Assembly: GCF_003026285.1 (NCBI RefSeq)
Contig: NZ_PYOD01000004.1
Coordinates: 186,001-250,000, forward strand
Source: Photobacterium profundum
GTDB lineage: Bacteria; Pseudomonadota; Gammaproteobacteria; Enterobacterales; Vibrionaceae
DNA: 64,000 nucleotides
Reading direction: 5' to 3'
This document shows positions 37,596-46,317 of this stretch, piece after piece. A program made the translations under genes and the position numbers. Position 1 is the stretch's first letter. Each line of letters opens with the position of its first letter. Below the pieces are notes generated by a model. It was given only the letters and a program-made list of their open reading frames with translations. It searched no databases and was not told where the DNA came from.

Positions 37596-39476
37596 ATGCT
37601 AGAATCTGTTACAGAATTTCGCCAATTAGATTTGGCTGACACACTTTTATCTGCTCTTGACTCAATGGGCTTCGTTTCGCCAACTCCTATTCAGGCGGCG
37701 TCAATTCCTCTACTTCTTACTGGTGTTGATGCACTTGGTAAGGCACAGACTGGTACTGGTAAAACGGCTGCGTTTTCACTACCTGTTCTAAATAAAGTAG
37801 ACCTTTCTCAGCATAAGCCTCAGGCTATCGTAATGGCTCCTACACGTGAGCTTGCGATTCAGGTTGCTGCAGAAATCAAAGTCCTTGGTCAGAACATTAA
37901 AGGTCTTAAAGTTTTAGAGATTTACGGTGGTGCTTCTATCGTTGATCAAATGCGTGCACTTAAAAATGGTGCTCACATTGTTGTTGGTACTCCAGGTCGT
38001 GTTAAAGACCTTATTTCACGTGATCGTCTGCACCTTGATGAAGTTAGTACGTTTGTACTAGATGAAGCTGACGAAATGTTGAAAATGGGTTTTGTTGATG
38101 ACGTTACTTGGATCATGGAACAAGCTCCAGCATCGGCACAACGCGTATTGTTCTCGGCTACTATGCCTCCAATCGTTAAGCAAATTGTTGACCGTTTCCT
38201 ACGTAGCCCAGAGCGCATTGACGTAGCTGGCGAAAACCGTACTGTATCTCAAGTTTCACAGCAGTTCTGGATCGTTAAAGGCGTAGAAAAAGACGAAGCA
38301 ATGATTCGTATGCTTGAGACTGAAGAGAACATCGATGCATCAATCGTATTCGTTCGTACTCGTCAAGATACTGAGCGTCTAGCTGATTGGTTATCTTCAC
38401 GTGGTTGTAAAGCTGCAGCTCTACACGGTGATATTCCTCAGTCTTTACGTGAGCGTACTGTTGACCATATTAAACGTGGTGTTATCGACGTTCTTGTTGC
38501 AACTGATGTTGTTGCTCGTGGTCTTGATGTTCAGCGTATCACACACGTATTTAACTACGACATTCCGTTCGATGTAGAATCTTACATCCACCGTATCGGT
38601 CGTACTGGTCGTGCTGGCCGTTCTGGTAAAGCGATCCTATTGGTTCGTACAAACCAAATTCGTATGCTACGCACTATCGAGCGTGTTACTAAATCTCGTA
38701 TGGAAGAAATTCAACTTCCTAACCGTGATGCAGTTGCCGCTGCTCGCTTGACTCGTTTAGGTCAAGAACTAGAATCACAGAAAGAACAAGCAACGCTTGA
38801 AGCTTTTGTTGAACTAGTGGGTAAATTACAAGAAACAATCAATGTTGATGCACCAACGCTTGCTGCGATGCTTCTTCAACGTCAACAAGGTAACCGTCCT
38901 TTATTCTATAAAGGTCCGGATCCAATGATTGCAGCGATTGAGCGTGAACAGCAGCGTCGTGAGCGTCGTGGTAACGATGATCGTGGTTCTCGCAACGAAC
39001 GTGGCGGTGAGCGTCGTTCAAACAACAGCGCTGATTGGGATACTTACCAGTTACAAGTTGGCCGTGAGCAAGGCATTCAGGTTAAAGATATCGTTGGCGC
39101 AATTGCAAACGAGCTTGGCCTAAGCAAAGAGTTCATTGGTGCTATTAAACTAGCTCCTTCACATACTTTTGTTCAGCTTCCTAAGAAGATGTCTGCAGAA
39201 GTTTCAGCACAACTTAAGAAGCTACGCATTCGTCAAAACGATGTAAAAGCTGTTGTTGTTGAAGGTGAAGTTCTTCGCGAACACCGTCCACGTAACAGTG
39301 GTAACCGTGATGGCGGCCGTGGTGGATACCGTGGTAACCGTGACAGCAACGGTGGCAATGGTGGCGAGCGTCGTTTCGATCGCAACCGTGGTAGCGACAA
39401 CCGTGGTGGAAACCGTGGTAGCGCAAACAGCGACCGTCCACGTCGTTCAAGCGGCGAGCGTAGTAACAACGCTTAA
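37596..39476 (+). CDS. deaD: DEAD-box ATP-dependent RNA helicase
   Basis: A 626-residue CsdA/DeaD-type helicase, active in ribosome assembly and RNA decay at low temperature. The motifs run in order: Q motif GFVSPTPIQ, Walker A AQTGTGKT, PTRELA, TPGR, DEAD, SAT, then ARGLD and HRIGRTGRAGR. The dimerisation region and an RNA-binding domain (KDIVGAIANELGLSKEFIGA) follow. The tail from about 545 is rich in Arg/Gly/Asn/Ser (RGG-like), expected for DeaD. Codon use is strongly biased, in line with high expression. Confidence 0.95.
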   Translation: MLESVTEFRQLDLADTLLSALDSMGFVSPTPIQAASIPLLLTGVDALGKAQTGTGKTAAFSLPVLNKVDLSQHKPQAIVMAPTRELAIQVAAEIKVLGQNIKGLKVLEIYGGASIVDQMRALKNGAHIVVGTPGRVKDLISRDRLHLDEVSTFVLDEADEMLKMGFVDDVTWIMEQAPASAQRVLFSATMPPIVKQIVDRFLRSPERIDVAGENRTVSQVSQQFWIVKGVEKDEAMIRMLETEENIDASIVFVRTRQDTERLADWLSSRGCKAAALHGDIPQSLRERTVDHIKRGVIDVLVATDVVARGLDVQRITHVFNYDIPFDVESYIHRIGRTGRAGRSGKAILLVRTNQIRMLRTIERVTKSRMEEIQLPNRDAVAAARLTRLGQELESQKEQATLEAFVELVGKLQETINVDAPTLAAMLLQRQQGNRPLFYKGPDPMIAAIEREQQRRERRGNDDRGSRNERGGERRSNNSADWDTYQLQVGREQGIQVKDIVGAIANELGLSKEFIGAIKLAPSHTFVQLPKKMSAEVSAQLKKLRIRQNDVKAVVVEGEVLREHRPRNSGNRDGGRGGYRGNRDSNGGNGGERRFDRNRGSDNRGGNRGSANSDRPRRSSGERSNNA

Positions 39477-39515
39477 TCTGCTATAAGTCACGTACTAAAA
39501 TACGTTGATAAATAA

Positions 39516-39545
39516 AAAAGCCGCTATATATTAGCGGTTTTTTTG
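39516..39545 (+). terminator. Rho-independent terminator after deaD
   Basis: CCGCTA and TAGCGG form the stem, flanked by A6 and followed by T8. Confidence 0.85.
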
Positions 39546-39715
39546 TGTCTGATTTTTGTAATCTATTTGAATGTCAGTATGAATAATACCTAATCCATTA
39601 ATTATCTGATCCATTCTGCGAGAGTTAAAATGCTTTTAAGCAAGGAGATAAATTGAGAATTTAGTGGCTCTAAAGTGAAATTTATTAACGTAGTATAAAA
39701 GTATTTTAAACTTGC

Positions 39716-39918
39716 CTAAAGGGAATCACTCTTCTACGTAATCGTTATCCTTGAACTCGACTCCTAGTCGTGTTCTGATAATTAATGGAATTGGTATAAG
39801 TAAGTGGCCATAGATTTGCGTAGACAGAATTGATAAGAGCAAGGCATAGACTGAAGTAACAAGTGGTTCTACGCTGAAAATACTTTGAAATCAACGCTTT
39901 GAGGTAGCTTGGCTATAG
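39716..39918. repeat. Decayed MITE-like repeat
   Basis: This stretch shares GATAATTAATGGAATTGGTAT with 32402, GGTTCTACGCTGAAAATA with the interior of the 33862 element (GTTCTACGTTGAAAATA), and an end TTTGAGGTAGCTTGGCTATA with the ends of the 33862 and 43513 copies. The order fits a degraded or composite copy. The rest of the 512-bp gap 39477-39988 holds only the deaD terminator. Confidence 0.5.
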
Positions 39919-39988
39919 ATGAGTTAGATGAAAAGCATTCTAGATATGGAAGCTACACGATCTGTCTAGCTTCCATTGTATGAGGGGA

Positions 39989-40771
39989 TTACACAGCCAT
40001 AGTTTCAGGCTGTAAATACATCTGCCATGCAGTTTGGTATAGATTTAATGACTTAGCTCTAAGTTTAGTTATCTGTGCTAATTCAAACTCAGAGATATTA
40101 CGTTCTTCCGTCATACTTGTGCGTTCGATACGCTGAATTTCTTCGTAAATTTTGTGTTCTGCACCATTTTTTACCATAGATATGGCTTCTAAGTGAAGCT
40201 GAACTTCTGCAATCACTTGGCTTTTGGGTAAGCGTACTAATAATTTGAAATCACGGTAGCCAGAAGCTGCCGGGCTTTTAAAACGATTTTTGACCGCAAC
40301 AACAGAAACTTCTTTATTCAGCAGTTCTAATGACTGCATCAAGCTCGGAATATCACTTGCTACTAATGAGCATCGTGCTAAATCGGTAATACGATGAGTT
40401 TCACCTTGTAACTCTGTCTTGATTTTTTCTTTAGCGCGTTTTTCTGATTTAACTGCTGGCACTAAAGCTTGAGTATTTGAATGCAATGCTATCTCACGAG
40501 CCAGAAGGTCTAATTCTTGCTGGGCATGTGTTGCAGCATGGTATAGTTGATCAAAATTACTGTAAGGCTGGGTAATATTCTGCTCTGTCCAACTATTGAC
40601 GCTATAAAGACCACTAAGGCTACGTTGAAAAGACTTTTTACCTTCTTGTGTCTGGTAAGGTGAAACTTCATAGTCAGAATCTGAATACTGAGGCAGTGGT
40701 GCAGCGATCGAAGTACGACCAAAGACACAAAGGAGAACGAAGAAAGTACGAAGTACAGATTTCATGTGCAT
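39989..40771 (-). CDS. Exported RelA/SpoT-like domain protein (paralog 1)
   Basis: A 260-residue protein with a Sec-type signal peptide (MKSVLRTFFVLLCVFGRTSI, cut near IAA-AP). The mature half from about 105 resembles the RelA/SpoT nucleotide pyrophosphokinase fold: EKRAKEKIKTEL (Arg112, Lys114, Lys118), ITDLARCSLVASDI with Asp130, a VKNRFKSP segment (Lys161, Arg163), GYRDFKLLV, and IAEVQLHLEAI with Glu189 and Gln191. In true synthetases the matching Asp and Glu are catalytic. An exported form has no ATP supply, so the substrate is unclear; a secreted toxin or a repurposed fold are options. AGGAG supports the start. Confidence 0.75.
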   Translation of the reverse strand: MHMKSVLRTFFVLLCVFGRTSIAAPLPQYSDSDYEVSPYQTQEGKKSFQRSLSGLYSVNSWTEQNITQPYSNFDQLYHAATHAQQELDLLAREIALHSNTQALVPAVKSEKRAKEKIKTELQGETHRITDLARCSLVASDIPSLMQSLELLNKEVSVVAVKNRFKSPAASGYRDFKLLVRLPKSQVIAEVQLHLEAISMVKNGAEHKIYEEIQRIERTSMTEERNISEFELAQITKLRAKSLNLYQTAWQMYLQPETMAV

Positions 40772-41023
40772 AAAACAACTCCTGCGAAACCCCTAATAGG
40801 GCTTTCCATCAAAAACATACATATAAACGGTGACGTAAAAAGTGTGTATGTGATCTGCTGACTTGTTTAAATAATCTTCCTTATATGTTTTGAATGAACA
40901 CCTATAATAGCGAGTAGACCTGAACATAAGATGAATTTAAGTGTGCGTTGAAAAATGTGATGTTCATTTGTGATGAAAATCACATTTATTCGGCCTCGAA
41001 GGTACGTATATAGGCGGTAGAAA

Positions 41024-41806
41024 TTAACTTACTGCCAATTTAGGCTGTAAATACTCTTGCCATACAGAGCGATAGAGATGCAGTGACTGATTACGTAAAT
41101 GTCTTACTTTTGCTGATTCTATATCATTCAACAAACGATTATTGGCTTTAGCAGTACGTTCAATCTTTTGAATTTGTTCATATAATTGGTGCTCTTTACC
41201 ATTTTTAATATCAGAAATACCCTCTAAATGAAGCTGTATCTCTGCAATATGCTGGCTGTTTGGAAGACAGACCAACATTTTCAAATCTCGATAGCCTGAT
41301 TTTGCGGGTTGCTTGAAACGGTTTTTTACTTCTACAATCGTGACTTCTTTACTCAGAAGCTCAAAGGCTTGTACTAAACTACTTATGTCATCGGCAACTA
41401 AAGACCCTCGGGCGAGGTCTGTTAATTTATGTACACTTCCATTTAATTCCGTCGCTATTTTATATTCAGCTCTGTCTCGTGATTTAATGCCCGGAGATGA
41501 AGCACTTGTACCAGTAATCATCGAAGTTTGTTGAATAAGTTGCTCTAATTCATTTTGAGCAATCTGGGCTTGTAGATAAAGAGAGTCGAAATCATTCTGA
41601 GGTTGTGTAATGTGTGGCTGCCTCCAGGTTGGAATTGCATAGAGACCACTTAACGATCCTTGGAAAGATTTCTTGGACTCCTGTGATGATGAGAGAAGTT
41701 CGGATTCAGAATCGGTGTAATTGGGCAAACTGGCTGCAGCGATAGGGCTACGACCTAATACAAATAAAAGAACAAAGCAGGTGCGAAGTATAGATTTGGT
41801 ACCCAT
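41024..41806 (-). CDS. Exported RelA/SpoT-like domain protein (paralog 2)
   Basis: A 260-residue paralog of the next gene downstream. I use the ATG at 41806 because AGGAG lies 5-6 bp upstream and gives a standard signal peptide (MGTKSILRTCFVLLFVLGRS, then PIAAA). It keeps the same core: RAEYKIATEL, KLTDLARGSLVADDI, VKNRFKQPAKSGYRDLKMLV, IAEIQLHLEGI and KEHQLYEQIQKIERT. The two copies are collinear over their full length, so they arose by tandem duplication; each keeps its own upstream gap (about 250 and 313 bp), so they may be regulated separately. Confidence 0.75.
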   Translation of the reverse strand: MGTKSILRTCFVLLFVLGRSPIAAASLPNYTDSESELLSSSQESKKSFQGSLSGLYAIPTWRQPHITQPQNDFDSLYLQAQIAQNELEQLIQQTSMITGTSASSPGIKSRDRAEYKIATELNGSVHKLTDLARGSLVADDISSLVQAFELLSKEVTIVEVKNRFKQPAKSGYRDLKMLVCLPNSQHIAEIQLHLEGISDIKNGKEHQLYEQIQKIERTAKANNRLLNDIESAKVRHLRNQSLHLYRSVWQEYLQPKLAVS

Positions 41807-42119
41807 TAAAGCTCCTATATGCACATAATTTAGAAATTAAAACTGCCAAAGTGTGCTGGTTCGGATGAACAACATATCCGTGTACATAAGATATCTGTCT
41901 TCATTATCTTGTTTCAATGGGTGAGTAGATAAAATGAGAGGTGGTCGTATTAAGGTTGTGATGTGCTTCCCATTGTGTTCATTTTGAATGACTCATATCA
42001 GCTAAAACTCCTATTAAGGTGTAGCTGAATATGTAGAAATCAGTAATGTGCTAACTTCGCTGTTGCTATTACTTAGTGGTAAACTAGCTCTGTTTCTTAT
42101 TTTAATAAATGGATGAATT
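41807..42119. other. Divergent gap upstream of the RelA/SpoT-like genes
   Basis: AT-rich, 313 bp, between divergent genes. I see no small ORF, hairpin or recognisable operator. Confidence 0.3.
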
Positions 42120-42449
42120 GTGCAGCAGGATCTAGCGATTGTATTTGTAGTTATTTGGTTGGGATTAACCGCTGGCAGTATAATGCTGTTTCAACGTGGC
42201 TCAGATGTAAAGCGTAAGCGTAAGCTATGGCCAATTTATACTATTTTCACTAACACTGTGATTGGTGGGTTCATTGTTTATATGCAACCGCCGATTGTTC
42301 TAATGCTAAGTTTGTTGGCTTTACTTATTCCGGTGACTTTCTTAACTATTCGTTCCACTAAATTTTGCGATGCATGCGGTCAAGTTACACGAACGCCATT
42401 TTTCTTAAAGCCAGCAACTAAATGCAGCCATTGTCAAAAGCCTCTGTAA
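42120..42449 (+). CDS. Small membrane protein with C-terminal zinc ribbon
   Basis: A 109-residue protein starting with GTG at 42120. Three hydrophobic segments are visible (about 4-24, 40-56 and 58-76). The C-terminus carries two CxxC pairs, FCDACGQ and CSHC, separated by about 19 residues, the pattern of a zinc ribbon. The family is not recognised. It stands alone and its transcript probably ends at the hairpin at 42502. Confidence 0.65.
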   Translation: MQQDLAIVFVVIWLGLTAGSIMLFQRGSDVKRKRKLWPIYTIFTNTVIGGFIVYMQPPIVLMLSLLALLIPVTFLTIRSTKFCDACGQVTRTPFFLKPATKCSHCQKPL

Positions 42450-42501
42450 CATTAGATAACGACAACATTTGTTTATGAAGTGAATGTTGTTGGTTTCGAA
42501 A

Positions 42502-42540
42502 GTAAACTTGGTTTAGGTTTGTAGCTGAAACCAAGTTTAC
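42502..42540. terminator. Perfect 13-bp hairpin between convergent genes
   Basis: GTAAACTTGGTTT and AAACCAAGTTTAC pair exactly around a 13-base loop, between the zinc-ribbon gene and the end of the HopJ-like gene. Confidence 0.6.
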
Positions 42541-42547
42541 CGTCCAA

Positions 42548-42904
42548 TTATGCACTTTTTGTAATTAGTGGATCTGCACTAAAATTGATACCCACCCAAC
42601 CATACTTCATGAAATTGCGAATATTCATGTGATCGACGTTGTCGGGATTTTGTAATACATCAATACGATAATAGTTACCAAAACACGCTAGGGTTTCTGC
42701 TTCAGATAATTCATGCTTTTTAGCAAAAGAGAAGATACGACAAGAGCCTTCATTAGTGCCTATCGCATTAGTGAGTGTTTCATTGCCTAAACCATTTGTA
42801 AAAGCTGCAGGTGAAAAATCATAATGCTTATTAATGGTCTCAATGACTGTTTCAAATGCGATCGATTCAGGGTTAGTTTTTAATCTATGAATAAGCGCTT
42901 CCAT
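42548..42904 (-). CDS. HopJ type III effector family protein
   Basis: A 118-residue protein matching the HopJ family (PF08888): FSPAAFTNGLGNETLTNAIG, GSCRIFSFAKKHELSEAETL, CFGNYYRIDVLQNPDNVDHM and NIRNFMKYGW. Despite the name, the family is widespread in non-pathogenic marine gammaproteobacteria that need no type III secretion, and its role there is unknown. GGAGCG lies 8 bp upstream of the start. No secretion signal is visible. Confidence 0.85.
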   Translation of the reverse strand: MEALIHRLKTNPESIAFETVIETINKHYDFSPAAFTNGLGNETLTNAIGTNEGSCRIFSFAKKHELSEAETLACFGNYYRIDVLQNPDNVDHMNIRNFMKYGWVGINFSADPLITKSA

Positions 42905-42973
42905 GGCTTTATCGCTCCAAAATTTATTGTGCTTGGTTTTTAACCATAGCGATTAGTTTATTAAAGAGTAAAA

Positions 42974-42996
42974 AAGGGCTATAAAAGCCCTCAAAC
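42974..42996 (-). terminator. Terminator between the DUF2750 and HopJ-like genes
   Basis: AGGGCT-N5-AGCCCT; read leftward it is followed by T6, so it ends the DUF2750 transcript. Confidence 0.75.
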
Positions 42997-43033
42997 ATAT
43001 TTGTTATGATACTACTAAGTATTGCTTAGTGGC

Positions 43034-43426
43034 TTATCTACTTTTTTTTGCTTGTTGCTTTAGCTCAAAATCAAGCTCATCTGGGAATATGACTAAGCCA
43101 TCTTCATTTTCATTAGGGAAAATAACAATAGCAAGACCATCGTCTTCTAAGCCATTTGTCCAGCGACTGTGCCATTTATTTACTGAGATGGCTTCCGCTT
43201 TACATGTTTCCCATTCGCCTGTTGCCCAAGCTTCTGCGAATTCTTTGTTTGGCCATACTGGAACACAATCTTCGTCATCTGTATTCAGCATAACGCAGCC
43301 ATGTTCATCTATCAGAATCCAAATTTCACGATTAGTGACAACTTCTTTAACTAGGTATTTGAAACGTTTTTCTGCATCATAACCTTGTATCGTTTTGACC
43401 ATCGTTGGCTCTAAAGGAGTAGACAT
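43034..43426 (-). CDS. DUF2750 domain protein
   Basis: A 130-residue cytoplasmic protein. The ATG at 43426 is chosen over one at 43474 because AGGAAC lies upstream. The DUF2750 pattern is visible: RFKYLVKEVVTNREIWIL, then a DEDCVPVWPNKEFAEAWATG segment and WTNGLEDDGLAIVIFPNENE. The function of the family is unknown. The Lys-rich end follows a GLVIFPDELDFEL segment. Confidence 0.75.
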   Translation of the reverse strand: MSTPLEPTMVKTIQGYDAEKRFKYLVKEVVTNREIWILIDEHGCVMLNTDDEDCVPVWPNKEFAEAWATGEWETCKAEAISVNKWHSRWTNGLEDDGLAIVIFPNENEDGLVIFPDELDFELKQQAKKSR

Positions 43427-43512
43427 GATTTTGTTCCTGTTGCATCTGAGTATAAGGCTAATATGATAAATCAAAATTGCACTTTAGTCTTATATTGCAT
43501 CTTAAAACTTTA

Positions 43513-43581
43513 ATACCCAAGTTACCTCAAGGTGCGCGCTGATGTCACTCTGAATCCTGCATTTTGAGGTAACTTGGGTAT
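43513..43581. repeat. Short MITE-like inverted repeat, 69 bp
   Basis: ATACCCAAGTTACCTCAA and TTGAGGTAACTTGGGTAT form perfect 18-bp arms. The interior GCTGATGTCACTCTGAATCC matches the right part of the 33862 element, so this looks like a short deletion derivative of it. Confidence 0.8.
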
Positions 43582-43607
43582 AGGATAAGTTTTATTTTCG
43601 ATTATAA

Positions 43608-43640
43608 AAAATAAAACCGCCATTTAGGCGGTTTTATTGA
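43608..43640. terminator. Rho-independent terminator after the outer-membrane barrel gene
   Basis: AAAACCGCC and GGCGGTTTT pair around ATTTA. Read leftward it ends the gene at 43653; T/A runs on both sides allow two-way use. Confidence 0.85.
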
Positions 43641-43652
43641 CTTAGTTATGAA

Positions 43653-44654
43653 CTATTTTAAGGTGTAAGGAACCCGAACGGTTAGTTGGAAGTCGGGTGC
43701 ATCTGCTGTTAATCCTGCAGATGCACCAACATTGATTGTGGTATCACGACTAACGGCATAGTTAGCACCTACAGAAAGGGAGTCTAGCTGTAAAACTTTT
43801 GCGTTAAAGTTTTCAACACCACTGACCTTAGATTTAAAGATTGTCTTGTGACTCAAGCCAAGGCTGAATGAGAACTTAGGGTTAACAGCAAAACCCATAC
43901 CTGCACCAAAAGAAATGGTATCTCCTAGATCAATAGATGTTTTTGTTCCTGATAAATCCACATCATCTTCGATATTCCAGATATAGCTCGTGTTCATGTA
44001 AATAACCGCAGGATCGATTGGCATTATCATCGTTAAGCCTGGCTCTATGCTTGGAAAGCCTGAACCCGTAGGCAAATCATCAGGCGAACCTTCATAAGGT
44101 GAGTCGCCAGTTGTACTTTTGAAGCGTAAACTACCTATCCAATAAGGGGCGGTATTCATATTGAATTGATATTTAAACCCCGCCTCAATATCACCTAAAC
44201 CATTTCCATCTAAATCAATTAATTTATCTTCTTCTTGTCCTATACCAGCCGAACGCTCAGAAATTGAATCGCTTCTATATACCCAAGGGATTCGCACCTC
44301 TACTTCTAATCGGTTTGTTATGCCGTAACGACCAGATAGACCAAATGTTATTGTTGTTCTATCAATATCACTCGCTTGTATTAACCCCACAATTAAAGAG
44401 GGCAGTACCGAGTAACCAACAACAGAGATCGTATTAGATGAATTTTGCGTATAAGACAGTGAGGAATCAATAACAAATGACCCCCTTGGTGTTAAGACAC
44501 CTGGCTGCTCAAAAATGTCTGCAACAGTTTGAACGCGTTTAGGTTTTTCTTCTTCAGCGTTTTTACTAGGTTCTGTTTCCTCTGCTGCAATAACGGCTGT
44601 GTTAGAACATAAAGCAAGAAGCGCAATCAGGCTTTTATATTTGAATTCTTTCAC
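43653..44654 (-). CDS. Outer-membrane beta-barrel protein, FapF-like secretion pore candidate
   Basis: A 333-residue protein from a GTG at 44654, with GAGGA upstream; a longer frame to 44720 lacks a signal peptide at its start. The signal peptide is about MKEFKYKSLIALLALCSNTA (cut near VIAA). A charged linker (EETEPSKNAEEEKPKRV) leads to VADIFEQPGVLTPRGSFVID and a series of amphipathic strands such as SLSYTQNSSNTISVVGYSVL and RYGITNRLEVEVRIPWVYR, ending TVRVPYTLK. This matches the transporter-like barrel family that includes FapF of the Fap amyloid system. It diverges from the amyloid-like genes. Confidence 0.7.
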   Translation of the reverse strand: MKEFKYKSLIALLALCSNTAVIAAEETEPSKNAEEEKPKRVQTVADIFEQPGVLTPRGSFVIDSSLSYTQNSSNTISVVGYSVLPSLIVGLIQASDIDRTTITFGLSGRYGITNRLEVEVRIPWVYRSDSISERSAGIGQEEDKLIDLDGNGLGDIEAGFKYQFNMNTAPYWIGSLRFKSTTGDSPYEGSPDDLPTGSGFPSIEPGLTMIMPIDPAVIYMNTSYIWNIEDDVDLSGTKTSIDLGDTISFGAGMGFAVNPKFSFSLGLSHKTIFKSKVSGVENFNAKVLQLDSLSVGANYAVSRDTTINVGASAGLTADAPDFQLTVRVPYTLK

Positions 44655-45029
44655 GATTTCCTCACTTTGGTACAAAGGTAGTCCATAAAAAAATGTAAGT
44701 TGGTAGCAAAATAATACCAAGCAATATAAAGAGCGTAGTAGATGATAAGTTAAGCTGTTAATTATTTGTCTCAGAATAATGTCTTATATTTGAGATGAAA
44801 AAGAAACGGTCTTATAAATAATAAATGTAACATTTATGAGTTGTTGTTTTTTTGTTTGGAAATTTCAATATATAAAATATCGGAATTAAAATTGCTTTTT
44901 TATATTTAAAAAACTTTGAAGTTATTAAAAATAATACAAGGAGGTGGTTTTACAACACTACTATTAAGTTATCTCGCAGCACATTGCGGGTAACAATAAA
45001 AAAACAACAAACATATTTGGAGTAACACT
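44655..45029. other. Divergent AT-rich gap of the amyloid-like locus
   Basis: 375 bp, strongly AT-rich, no ORF. I looked for sigma-54 -24/-12 elements; the nearest candidate (TTGGTATTATTTTGCTA, leftward, near 44707) has GG-N9-GC and is one base short of standard spacing. Confidence 0.35.
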
Positions 45030-45740
45030 ATGCGTAAAACTAATCTCGCACTTCTTGTGGCAATTGTTGTTAGTTCACCAGCTGTCTTCGCTTACGGTGG
45101 TGGAGGATATAACCCACCAGCAGATCCAGTAAGCTCAGGAAATAATAATACTGACACGTATAAAGATAACGTCGGTAATAAGGATATTGTATATACTTCA
45201 GAAGATAGCCATGACTTAAAACTCGATGTAGATGATTCATTTAATCATGAGGCTAATTACGAGACTACAACAGACACTGAGACAAATTATACCAAAAATG
45301 TCAGCTACAGCTCTGATGATGACACATTAAGAATGAATAATGTCAATAATGATGAGAGTTACTATAACCAAGATAATAGCGATAACAGTAAAGTTTGGAA
45401 TGAAAGCCTTAATGTAACTGAAGATATTAGCTGGGATGTTAATTTAGAAGAGAATCATTATGTATCGACTTCTTATTTAAGCGGTTATGTTACTGACAAC
45501 GAAGTGACATATGGTGGTGCATGTTGTGACGATGGTGGTCATGGTGGCGGTTATGGTCATCGTGGTGGTTATAATGATGATGATGATGGCATGAGTGGTG
45601 ACTTCTTTGTTGATCAGTCAAACTCTATGATGGACTCATTTAACGGTTCTTCCGGTATCAGCATGGCTGGTCAAAATGCGGGTAATAACTCAATGCTTCA
45701 GCAAAGTGCTAGCACAAATGCTGTTCTTGTTGGCTATTAA
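45030..45740 (+). CDS. Secreted Asn/Asp-rich protein, candidate amyloid subunit (FapC/FapB-like)
   Basis: A 236-residue exported protein with a signal peptide MRKTNLALLVAIVVSSPAVF (cut after AFA). The body is very rich in Asn, Asp, Ser, Thr and Tyr. Near the C-terminus come VTYGGACCDDGG with adjacent cysteines, a Gly/His-rich linker, then DFFVDQSNSMMDSF and SGISMAGQNAGNNSMLQQSA followed by STNAVLV. This ending is nearly the same in the paralog at 46318 and resembles the GQxxGxN...QQ type of Fap amyloid repeat. It has only one clear C-terminal repeat, so its amyloid nature is inferred from context and composition. Confidence 0.65.
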   Translation: MRKTNLALLVAIVVSSPAVFAYGGGGYNPPADPVSSGNNNTDTYKDNVGNKDIVYTSEDSHDLKLDVDDSFNHEANYETTTDTETNYTKNVSYSSDDDTLRMNNVNNDESYYNQDNSDNSKVWNESLNVTEDISWDVNLEENHYVSTSYLSGYVTDNEVTYGGACCDDGGHGGGYGHRGGYNDDDDGMSGDFFVDQSNSMMDSFNGSSGISMAGQNAGNNSMLQQSASTNAVLVGY

Positions 45741-45784
45741 GATAATTACTGGGGATTGCTAAGTGTAATTCTCAGGAGGATGTT

Positions 45785-46117
45785 ATGAAATATTTAACAC
45801 TGATAGTTGCAGTATTAATTACTTGTAGTGCTGCTGCAGACGAGTTGGATATTCTAGCAAGTTCTGAAATGCTAAGTGATACATCAATGAATCAATCTCG
45901 TGGCGGTCAATATGAGTTGAATTTAGATGTAATGCATGCTGAATCAGATATGTACGGTGATGTTCAAGGAAATGGTGCCTACAATAATACGACAGGTGCC
46001 AATATGATAACTGAGGGTGCATTTGGTGAGTCATCTGGTATTTTTAATGTAGTTCAAAATACCGGTAATAATGTTCTTATTCAAAATGCAACTGTAGTTA
46101 ACTTGACGTTGAAGTAA
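45785..46117 (+). CDS. Small secreted protein with double-glycine-type motif, amyloid-locus component
   Basis: A 110-residue protein with a signal peptide MKYLTLIVAVLITCSAAA. Just after it is a leader-like stretch SSEMLSDTSMNQSRGG (RGG at 39-41), similar in kind to the one in the gene at 47807. The remaining 69 residues end in SSGIFNVVQNTGNNVLIQNA, which repeats the SGI...QNxGNN...Q signature of the two larger proteins. The gene follows 45030 by 44 bp behind a good AGGAGG. It may be a nucleator or minor subunit. Confidence 0.65.
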   Translation: MKYLTLIVAVLITCSAAADELDILASSEMLSDTSMNQSRGGQYELNLDVMHAESDMYGDVQGNGAYNNTTGANMITEGAFGESSGIFNVVQNTGNNVLIQNATVVNLTLK

Positions 46118-46317
46118 GCTGTTAGTGTATCTAAGCTGACATATAAACAATATGTCAGCGACGACTCTACAGACCATTAATTAGGGGTTGTTTTATAGGG
46201 ACTAACATCATTACTTAATACATAATTGCTTTTTATAATTAGCATTATGTCTAATATAAATAATAAACCCTATGTTTAAGTTATTACAATAATAAATGAC
46301 ATATTCGGAGTAATATC

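Noticed and set aside
39214-39470. Long antisense ORFs within the 3' end of deaD
   Set aside because: They are reading-frame shadows of the RGG-rich repeat coding region, with low-complexity His/Arg/Pro products.
42548-42904. HopJ-like gene as evidence of a type III secretion effector
   Set aside because: No secretion apparatus or chaperone genes are near, and the family is common in species without type III secretion.
44694-44725. Sigma-54-like promoter (TTGGTATTATTTTGCTA) before the barrel gene
   Set aside because: GG to GC spacing is 9, not 10, and the neighbouring regulator lacks GAFTGA, so sigma-54 use is not supported.
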